From assembly GCA_964483375.1 (NCBI GenBank), contig CAZABJ010000024.1:1-36642 (forward strand): DNA of 36,642 nucleotides. The letters run 5' to 3'. This document shows, in pieces, positions 31,038 to 36,642 of this stretch (position 1 is its first letter; each line of letters begins with the position of its first letter). The stretch is from JAUIEH01 sp964483375 (lineage in GTDB: Bacteria; Pseudomonadota; Alphaproteobacteria; Caulobacterales; Maricaulaceae). Made by a program: the position numbers and the translations under genes. The notes under the pieces were generated by a model, which was not told the DNA's origin, did not search any database, and saw only the letters and a program-made list of their open reading frames with translations.

Positions 31038-32581
31038 ACCTGCTGCGCTCCACCGCCGTCGTCGGCGGTTTGACCTTGGCCAGCCGCGTCTTGGGGTTCG
31101 CCCGCGACCAGGCCACCGCCGCCTTGCTCGGCGCGGGGCCGATCACCGACGCGTTCATCGTCGCGTTCCGCTTTCCCAACCTCTTCCGGCGCATTTTCGC
31201 AGAGGGCGCGTTTAACGCCGCCTTCGTGCCGATGTACGCCCGACGCCTGGAAGGCGAGGGAGAGGAAGAGGCGGACCGCTTCGCCTCTGAGACCTTGTCC
31301 TTCCTCATCGTCGCGCTCGCCGCCTTCGTCATCGCCGCTCAGATTGCGATGCCATGGCTGATGGTCGCTTTGGCGCCGGGCTATTTGGACGACCCCAGCT
31401 GGATGGGCCGGACCACGCTGCTCGCTCAGATCACGATGCCGTATCTCTTGTTCATGGCGGTGACGGCGAGTTTGGCGGGCGTGCTGAATGCGCGCGACCG
31501 GTTCGTCGCAGCGGCGGCGTCGCCGATTTTGCTGAATGTCGTTTTGTTGGTCGCGCTCTTGCTCGCCCCGCAAGATGACCCCGAACGCATCGTGCTGTAT
31601 CTGGCCGTCGGCGCTGCGGCGTCCGGCTTGGCGCAGGCGGCGGTCGTGGTTTGGGGGTGTTGGCGGCTGGGCCTGCGCATCCGCATCCAGACGCCGAAAC
31701 TGACCCCGGGGGTGAAACGCTTGCTCTCGCTTGGGGTTCCCGGCGCGCTGGCCGCCGGGATGACCCAAATCAACATCACCGTCTCAATGATGGTCGCCAC
31801 CCTGGAGGAGGGGGCGAACGCGCTGATTTACTTCGCCGATAGGCTTTATCAGCTGCCGCTGGGCATCATCGGCATCGCGCTCGGCGTGGCGCTGGTGCCG
31901 GCCTTGTCTCGCCGGTTGCGGGCGGGCGACGATCCTGGTGCGAAAGACGCGCTCAACCGCGCCATAGAGATCGCCGCCCTGTTCACCGCTCCCGCGGTCG
32001 CCGCTTTGATCGCAGCGCCGGACTTTTGGATCAAAGCGCTTTTCGAGCATGGCGCGTTCACCGCCGAGGACACCCGCCGGACAGGGCAAGCCTTGCTTGC
32101 TTTCGCGTTCGGGCTGCCGGCGTTCATCGCCATTAAGGTGCTCGCGCCCGGTTTCTTCGCCAGAGAGAACACGCGCACGCCGATGGTCTACGCCTCCCTG
32201 TCGGCGGTGTTGAACATCATCGTCGGGGTGACCTTGTTCTTCCTGATGGGATTTGTGGGCCTGGCGCTCGCCACCTCGCTTGCGGGCTGGTTCAACGCCG
32301 TGATGCTGGCCCGGACCCTGCGCAAAGACGGATTGCTGGTGCTTGATGACGGGGTTCGCCGCCGAACGCCGCGCATCCTCGCCGCGGCGGGCGTCATGGG
32401 CGTTGCGGTCTACTTCGCCGCGGATTGGGCGACGGGCTGGATGGATGCCGGGTTCTTGCGCGATGTCGGGATCGGTTTGGCGCTCGCCTTCGCGGGATTC
32501 TTGGTCTACGCGCTCGCCGCGCTCCTCCTGGGGGGCGCGCGTCCAAGCGACCTGCGCGGGGCGTTGCGTCGAAGCGGCTAG
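31034..32581 (+). CDS. murJ: Lipid II flippase MurJ
   Basis: MurJ moves lipid II across the inner membrane for peptidoglycan synthesis. The 515-residue protein starts MNLLRSTAVVGGLTLASRVLGFARD, and shows ITDAFIVAFRFPNLFRRIFAEGAFNAAFVP, the conserved block with the essential charged residues (Arg/Asp of RDQATAALLGAG, the Asp/Arg of TDAF...RFPN). About 14 hydrophobic helices can be counted, as for the MVF/MOP family. Its ATG overlaps the glnD stop. It is followed by trpS, a neighbourhood order often kept in alphaproteobacteria. Confidence 0.96.
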   Translation: MNLLRSTAVVGGLTLASRVLGFARDQATAALLGAGPITDAFIVAFRFPNLFRRIFAEGAFNAAFVPMYARRLEGEGEEEADRFASETLSFLIVALAAFVIAAQIAMPWLMVALAPGYLDDPSWMGRTTLLAQITMPYLLFMAVTASLAGVLNARDRFVAAAASPILLNVVLLVALLLAPQDDPERIVLYLAVGAAASGLAQAAVVVWGCWRLGLRIRIQTPKLTPGVKRLLSLGVPGALAAGMTQINITVSMMVATLEEGANALIYFADRLYQLPLGIIGIALGVALVPALSRRLRAGDDPGAKDALNRAIEIAALFTAPAVAALIAAPDFWIKALFEHGAFTAEDTRRTGQALLAFAFGLPAFIAIKVLAPGFFARENTRTPMVYASLSAVLNIIVGVTLFFLMGFVGLALATSLAGWFNAVMLARTLRKDGLLVLDDGVRRRTPRILAAAGVMGVAVYFAADWATGWMDAGFLRDVGIGLALAFAGFLVYALAALLLGGARPSDLRGALRRSG

Positions 32582-32647
32582 GCTTCTCGCCGGGGCCGCG
32601 CTATCACCCGCGGCTCCTGCGCCTGCTGACAATCACGAGCCCGCCCC

Positions 32648-33709
32648 ATGACTGACGCCGAAACCGCCGGGCAGCCGGCTGACGCCGCCGCCTATGACGG
32701 GCCCACCCGCGTGTTTTCCGGCGTCCAGCCGTCAGGCGCGCTCCATCTGGGCAACTATCTGGGCGCATTGAAGAAATTCGTCCGACTTCAGGACGACTAT
32801 GACAGCATTTTTTGCGTCGTGGATCTCCATGCGATCACGGTGAAGCAGGACCCTGCGCTGCTCGCCGGAAGCACCCGTGAAATCGCCGCGGCGTTTCTGG
32901 CCGCCGGCATCGACCCCGATCGCTCCGTCATTTTTCCCCAATCCGCCGTCACCGCGCATGCCGAGCTCGGTTGGATCTTCAATTGCGTGGCGCGCATGGG
33001 CTGGCTGGAGCGGATGACCCAGTTCAAGGAAAAAGCCGGCAAGGATAAGGAGCGCGCCTCGGTCGGGCTGTTTGACTATCCCGTGCTGCAGGCCGCCGAC
33101 ATCTTGGCTTACAAAGCGACCCACGTGCCGGTCGGTGAAGACCAAAAGCAGCATCTGGAACTCAGTCGCGACATCGCGATGCGTTTCAATATCGAGTTCG
33201 ACGCGCCTGGGTTTTTTCCGTTGCCTGAGCCCCTGATCCAGGGGCCCGGCGCGCGGATCATGAGCCTCAAAGACGGCTCGAAGAAAATGTCGAAGTCTGA
33301 CGCCTCGGACCTTTCAAGGCTCAATCTCACCGACGACGCCGACACGATCGCCAAGAAAATCAAACGCGCCAAAACAGACCCCGAACCCCTGCCGGAAACG
33401 GTCGAGGCCCTGGCGGAGCGTCCTGAAGCGCGCAATCTGGTGGGCATCTATGCGGCGCTTGCCGACCAAACCGATGCAGACGTGATTGGGGAGTTTGGGG
33501 GCCAAGGCTTCGGCGCCTTCAAGCCCAAGCTGGCGGAACTCGCGGTTGCGAAGCTGTCGCCGGTGGGCGTAGCGATGCGACGCTATCTCGACGACCCTAG
33601 CGAAATCGATCGCATCCTCAGCGCCGGCGCGGACAAGGCGCGGGCGATCGCCGCTCCCATCCTTGAGGAAACCAAGGCGCGGGTTGGCTTCTGGCGCGCG
33701 CCCGCCTAG
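32648..33709 (+). CDS. trpS: Tryptophanyl-tRNA synthetase
   Basis: TrpS charges tRNA-Trp. The 353-residue class Ic enzyme has the HIGH-type motif in GALHLGNYLGA (about 30-40), VVDLHAITV, GWLERMTQFKEKA, YPVLQAADILAYKATHVPVGEDQKQHLELSRDIA and the KMSKS loop exactly conserved (213-217). The first 20 residues (MTDAETAGQPADAAAYDG) are a variable extension. No leader peptide or attenuator is visible upstream; the 66-base gap after murJ is compatible with cotranscription. Confidence 0.97.
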   Translation: MTDAETAGQPADAAAYDGPTRVFSGVQPSGALHLGNYLGALKKFVRLQDDYDSIFCVVDLHAITVKQDPALLAGSTREIAAAFLAAGIDPDRSVIFPQSAVTAHAELGWIFNCVARMGWLERMTQFKEKAGKDKERASVGLFDYPVLQAADILAYKATHVPVGEDQKQHLELSRDIAMRFNIEFDAPGFFPLPEPLIQGPGARIMSLKDGSKKMSKSDASDLSRLNLTDDADTIAKKIKRAKTDPEPLPETVEALAERPEARNLVGIYAALADQTDADVIGEFGGQGFGAFKPKLAELAVAKLSPVGVAMRRYLDDPSEIDRILSAGADKARAIAAPILEETKARVGFWRAPA

Positions 33710-33805
33710 CCGCGCAGGGCCCGCGCCACGGCTTCGCCACGTTTCGCCCTGCCTTCGCCCCAACTTCGCTCCACGCTCGCCACTGAGTAGGGAGCGGAGG
33801 CGCGG

Positions 33806-34453
33806 TTGTCGGAACAAGGCGAGACGGCTGGGACGATGCACCCCTTCCTCGCCTCGGCGCTGCGGCCACGTGCGGGGCTGCGGGCGGCCCTGGCCCAGCC
33901 GACCGAACGGGCGACCTACCTGATCGGCGCCTTAGGCGGAGCCGTGATTGCGGTCGACCTGGCGCAGGTTCTGGCGTTGGGCGACCTGTACGCATTGGCC
34001 CCTCTGGTCCTGGGCGCAATCATCGCCGGCGCCCTGTTGGGCGTTTTGCGGCTTTGGGCGGGGGGCTGGCTGTTCGCGCTGACGGGAAGCTGGTTCCGCG
34101 GTCAGGGAAAAGCGCGTGAGGTCAGGGCCGCCATCGCCTGGTCGTGTACGCCAAGCCTTTGGGTCGCGCCGCTCTGGGCGGTCGCGCTCCTGCTGTTCGG
34201 CCGCGACGCATTGACGACCGCGTCATCGGCGGACGCTCCCGTTGCGGGCATGGAGGCCGCGGCGATGATCGCCTGGGTGGTCTTGCGCGCGGGCGCGGCG
34301 CTTTGGTCCTTTGGCGTTTGGCTCGAACAATACGCTGAGGCGCACGGCTTCGCTCTGTGGCGCGCCGCGGCGGCTTGGGCGAGCGGCGCATTGGTTTTCG
34401 TCGGCGTTGCCGCCGCAGTCGGGGCGCCGGCGGCGTTGCTCCTGACCGGATGA
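33806..34453 (+). CDS. YIP1-family-like inner-membrane protein
   Basis: A 215-residue protein with five hydrophobic segments: around residues 40-60, 65-92, 112-130, 148-170 and 185-212. The N-terminal RPRAGLRAALA before the first helix, and a C(T/S)PS segment within the third, fit YIP1-like domains seen in many bacterial hypothetical proteins. The TTG start (33806) has GGAGG 5 bases upstream; the first ATG (33836, MHPFLASALRP) lacks a good site but gives a more usual N-terminus. Function is unknown. Confidence 0.65.
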   Translation: MSEQGETAGTMHPFLASALRPRAGLRAALAQPTERATYLIGALGGAVIAVDLAQVLALGDLYALAPLVLGAIIAGALLGVLRLWAGGWLFALTGSWFRGQGKAREVRAAIAWSCTPSLWVAPLWAVALLLFGRDALTTASSADAPVAGMEAAAMIAWVVLRAGAALWSFGVWLEQYAEAHGFALWRAAAAWASGALVFVGVAAAVGAPAALLLTG

Positions 34454-34511
34454 CGCCCGCGACGTCGCGTCACGTGCCTTCGCGCCATCGCCGTCGTAAG
34501 CAGCAATTCCG

Positions 34512-34928
34512 ATGAAGCGACTGCATCGATACCGCCGTGGGATCGCGGCCTTCGCCGCCTTCTTGGCGCTCCTGTCGGGGAGCTGGACCGGCGTCGCGGC
34601 TGCAGCGTCGAATGCGGGCGTTGAGGCGGCGACGGCTTGGTGTGGGCGGTTGTCGCTCGATCCGGAGCGAATCGAACGCAATCTCGATCGGATTCTCGCC
34701 GCCGCCTCGGAGCACGCGCCCGAACCGAGCCGGCCGCCGCTCAACTCCGATCACGAGTGTCCCGCCTGCTTCTTCGGCAAAGCCGTCGCCTTGCCGCCGC
34801 GCGCGCCCGCCGTCGTCAACCGGCTGGCGGCGCCGCACAGGGTGCGTTTCCGTCCGTGTCTCGAAAGTGCGGCGCCGCAAACGCCATCCGGCCCGCCTGT
34901 CGGAAGCCGCGCCCCTCCGTCTCGTTGA
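34512..34928 (+). CDS. Small secreted DUF2946-like CPxC protein of the copper cluster
   Basis: A 138-residue protein with a basic start and a hydrophobic segment (GIAAFAAFLALLSGSWTGVAAAA) that looks like a signal peptide or anchor. The mature part has HECPACFFGKAVALPP, a CPxC motif after a His, as in DUF2946 proteins that are commonly encoded beside copper genes. The last 40 residues are Pro-rich and low-complexity. Metal binding through the CPxC is inferred. An intrinsic terminator follows within 40 bases. Confidence 0.6.
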   Translation: MKRLHRYRRGIAAFAAFLALLSGSWTGVAAAASNAGVEAATAWCGRLSLDPERIERNLDRILAAASEHAPEPSRPPLNSDHECPACFFGKAVALPPRAPAVVNRLAAPHRVRFRPCLESAAPQTPSGPPVGSRAPPSR

Positions 34929-34938
34929 TCCGACCGCC

Positions 34939-34967
34939 GGCGCGCGTTTGGCGCGCGCCCGTTTTTT
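34939..34967 (+). terminator. Intrinsic terminator inside the copper cluster
   Basis: GGCGCGC / GCGCGCC form a 7-bp stem (34939-34945 with 34953-34959) followed by CG and six T (34962-34967). It stands between the DUF2946-like gene and the outer-membrane protein gene on the same strand. It may end the upstream unit, or reduce read-through into the downstream pair. Confidence 0.7.
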
Positions 34968-34988
34968 CGCGATCACGAGGATGCACGC

Positions 34989-36053
34989 ATGCATACGATT
35001 TCCCGCGCCGGCCTTGCGGCCGCGACGCTCTTCGCCGCGCCCGCTGCGGGCGACCATGACGGTCTCCGCGCTGACGGCCACGCCCCCATTGGGGTGATGG
35101 GCGACCACATCCATGACGCCGGCGAGTTCATGGTCTCCTATCGCTTCATGCGCATGGAGATGGAGGGCTCCCGCATTGGGACCGACGAAATCGGCCCAGA
35201 AGCCATCGTCGCCACCATCGCCAATGTGAACGCTCCCCCGCCCACGCTTCGGGTCGTTCCGCTGTCGATGACGACGGACATGCACATGTTCGGCGCCATG
35301 TGGGCGCCGAGCGATCGGGTCACCCTAATGGGCATGGTCACCTATCTGGACCGCACGATGGACCATGTGACCTTTCAAGGCATGACAGGGACGACCCGGC
35401 TGGGAGAGTTCACCACCCGCTCTCAAGGGTTTGGCGATACCCGGCTTTCTGCGCTGGTGGGCTTGGTTGAGAGCGACGACATCAGCGCGCACGTCCAAAT
35501 CGGCGTCTCACTGCCGACCGGATCCATCGATGAGACCGATGACGTGCTGACGCCCATGAACACCCGGCCCGTCTTGACGGCGCCATACCCCATGCAGCTG
35601 GGGTCGGGGACGTTTGACCCTCTGCTGGGCGTCACCGTCCGGGGCCGCCAGGGGGACTTCGGCTGGGGCGCCCAAGCCAGCGCGGCGCTCCGAATTCACG
35701 ACAATGACGCGGACTACCGTTTGGGCGATGAGGTAGCGGCGACCGCTTGGGGGTCCTTCGCCGTATCGCCCGCCGTCAGCTTGTCCGCACGGGCGAACGC
35801 GCGCTCGCGCGGGAACATCGAGGGACGCGACGTCCGCATCGTCGCACCGGTCCAAACGGCGAACCCCGCGTTCCAGGGCGGCGATCGCATCGACCTCGGT
35901 TTCGGCGTCAATTTCGCTGGCCAGGCCGGGACGTGGCGAGGACACCGCATCGGGCTGGAGGTTTCCGCCCCGGTGTACCAAAACCTAGACGGCCCGCAAT
36001 TGCAGGGCGAATGGACGGCGACCGTGGGCTGGCAGTACAGCTTCGGGGGCTAG
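34989..36053 (+). CDS. Outer-membrane beta-barrel 'transporter' of copper gene clusters
   Basis: A 354-residue exported protein. After a short signal (HTISRAGLAAATLFAAPAA) come the features of a conserved family annotated as transporter or hypothetical: HAPIGVMGDHIHDAGEFMVSYRFMRMEMEGSR, then SMTTDMHMFGAMWAPSDRVTLMGMV, DHVTFQGM, FGDTRLSALV, LPTGSIDETDDVLTP and an aromatic C-terminal strand WTATVGWQYSFGG. The Met- and His-rich N-terminal part (MGDHIHD, MRMEMEG, MTTDMHMFGAM) suggests copper contact, and members regularly neighbour copper chaperones. Transport has not been shown. SD GAGGA precedes ATG 34989. Confidence 0.78.
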   Translation: MHTISRAGLAAATLFAAPAAGDHDGLRADGHAPIGVMGDHIHDAGEFMVSYRFMRMEMEGSRIGTDEIGPEAIVATIANVNAPPPTLRVVPLSMTTDMHMFGAMWAPSDRVTLMGMVTYLDRTMDHVTFQGMTGTTRLGEFTTRSQGFGDTRLSALVGLVESDDISAHVQIGVSLPTGSIDETDDVLTPMNTRPVLTAPYPMQLGSGTFDPLLGVTVRGRQGDFGWGAQASAALRIHDNDADYRLGDEVAATAWGSFAVSPAVSLSARANARSRGNIEGRDVRIVAPVQTANPAFQGGDRIDLGFGVNFAGQAGTWRGHRIGLEVSAPVYQNLDGPQLQGEWTATVGWQYSFGG

Positions 36054-36073
36054 CGCGCGCTGAGGAGATGATG

Positions 36074-36642
36074 ATGAAACGTTTGCTGTTCGCGGCCGTA
36101 GCGCCGTTCGCTTTGATCGCTCCGACCGCGTGCGGAGGACCCAGCGATCCCGAACTGAGCTTCAGCCAAGCCCGGGTGCGTGCGCCCCTTGGCGGGCGGG
36201 ACGTCACCGCCGCTTACCTGACCATCGCCAACGCCGGCGCCGCGGATCGGCTGATCTCCGCGGAAGCCGCGGCGGCCGGCGTGGTGGAGCTGCACACCCA
36301 TGTGCGCGACGGCGACCGCATGCGCATGGAGCGTGTCGAAGCCATCGAAATCCCCGCGGGCGGGGAAGCCGCGCTCTCGCCCGGCGGCGACCACATCATG
36401 CTGTTTGAGGTCGAGGGACCGCTGGAGATCAACACGTATCAGCCCATTGCATTGACCTTCGAAAACACGGGCGACCGCATTGTCTATGCGCTTGTGGTGG
36501 AAGACCCCACAGAGGTGATCGAAGAGCCCCACGACCATGACGGCGACGGCGTTCCCGACCACGCGCCCGGCGATCATGTCGACGACCATGACCACGACCA
36601 TGGCGACCACGCCGATGAGGGCGAGGCCGACCACGACCATGG
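36074..36642 (+). CDS. PCu(A)C-type periplasmic copper chaperone with His-rich tail (3' end cut)
   Basis: The 189 codons visible encode MKRLLFAAVAPFALIAPTAC, a signal with likely lipobox PTAC, then a cupredoxin-like PCu(A)C domain: AYLTIANAGAADRLISAEA, VVELHTHVRDGDRMRMERV and GGDHIMLFEV carry the copper ligands (the first His pair, the Met of RMRM, His and Met of HIM). These chaperones deliver copper to cytochrome oxidase. After the domain comes a long His/Asp tail (HDHDGDGVPDH and later DHDHDHGDH) still open at the window end. Of three tandem ATGs, 36074 is chosen because GAGGAG is then 6 bases away. It follows the barrel protein by 20 bases. Confidence 0.87.
   Translation, partial: MKRLLFAAVAPFALIAPTACGGPSDPELSFSQARVRAPLGGRDVTAAYLTIANAGAADRLISAEAAAAGVVELHTHVRDGDRMRMERVEAIEIPAGGEAALSPGGDHIMLFEVEGPLEINTYQPIALTFENTGDRIVYALVVEDPTEVIEEPHDHDGDGVPDHAPGDHVDDHDHDHGDHADEGEADHDH

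Noticed and set aside
1..36642. tRNA, rRNA, CRISPR or insertion-sequence content
   Set aside because: No cloverleaf-like segment, repeat-spacer array, transposase frame or terminal inverted repeat was noticed on reading; this is by eye and not an exhaustive search.

Overview
This window reads as a contiguous piece of an alphaproteobacterial chromosome, GC-rich throughout. The closest feel is the Caulobacterales / Maricaulales / Parvularculales area. That placement is inferred from gene order (dnaK-dnaJ; hrcA-grpE; rph, rdgB, hemW, LppC, rsmI, yraN; comM, hybrid kinase, ampG; mutS-glnD-murJ-trpS) and from protein style. I saw no rRNA, tRNA, CRISPR array, transposase or prophage gene.

Layout. 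1-5.1 kb (minus): a truncated alpha/beta-hydrolase lipoprotein, dapB, dnaJ, dnaK with a sigma-32-like promoter, and a small secreted ORF. 5.2-7.4 kb (plus): two tandem paralogous lipoproteins of unknown function behind a perfect palindrome, then alkB. 7.4-10.2 kb (minus): a HExxH metallopeptidase-like lipoprotein, grpE and hrcA. 10.3-11.9 kb (minus): a divergent EF-Tu paralog behind a long leader. 12.0-14.7 kb: rph (plus), a secreted two-trefoil ricin-type lectin (plus) and a DUF2975/HTH pair (minus). 14.8-20.1 kb: rdgB-hemW, a convergent LppC/LpoA-like lipoprotein, rsmI, yraN and a two-BON lipoprotein. 20.2-25.5 kb: comM, a hybrid histidine kinase and ampG. 25.5-33.7 kb: mutS-glnD-murJ (each overlapping the next by ATGA), then trpS. 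33.8-36.6 kb: a YIP1-like membrane protein and a copper-handling cluster (DUF2946-like protein, copper-cluster outer-membrane protein, PCu(A)C chaperone cut by the window end).

Most genes are housekeeping. They cover protein folding (dnaK, dnaJ, grpE, hrcA), RNA processing and rRNA modification (rph, rsmI), nucleotide hygiene and DNA repair (rdgB, mutS, alkB), envelope building and recycling (dapB, LppC, ampG, murJ), nitrogen sensing (glnD) and tryptophanyl-tRNA charging (trpS). The most unusual locus is the EF-Tu paralog inserted between the divergent hrcA and rph. Its GTPase core is intact, but several residues that line the aminoacyl/A76 pocket and the tRNA contact surface in ordinary EF-Tu are changed. 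Its ~340-nt leader holds a 28-codon peptide with a good ribosome-binding site, mutually exclusive hairpins and a textbook intrinsic terminator before the structural gene. That is the architecture of transcription attenuation controlled by translation. A second cassette (lectin plus DUF2975/HTH, with two palindromic operators) splits rph from rdgB.
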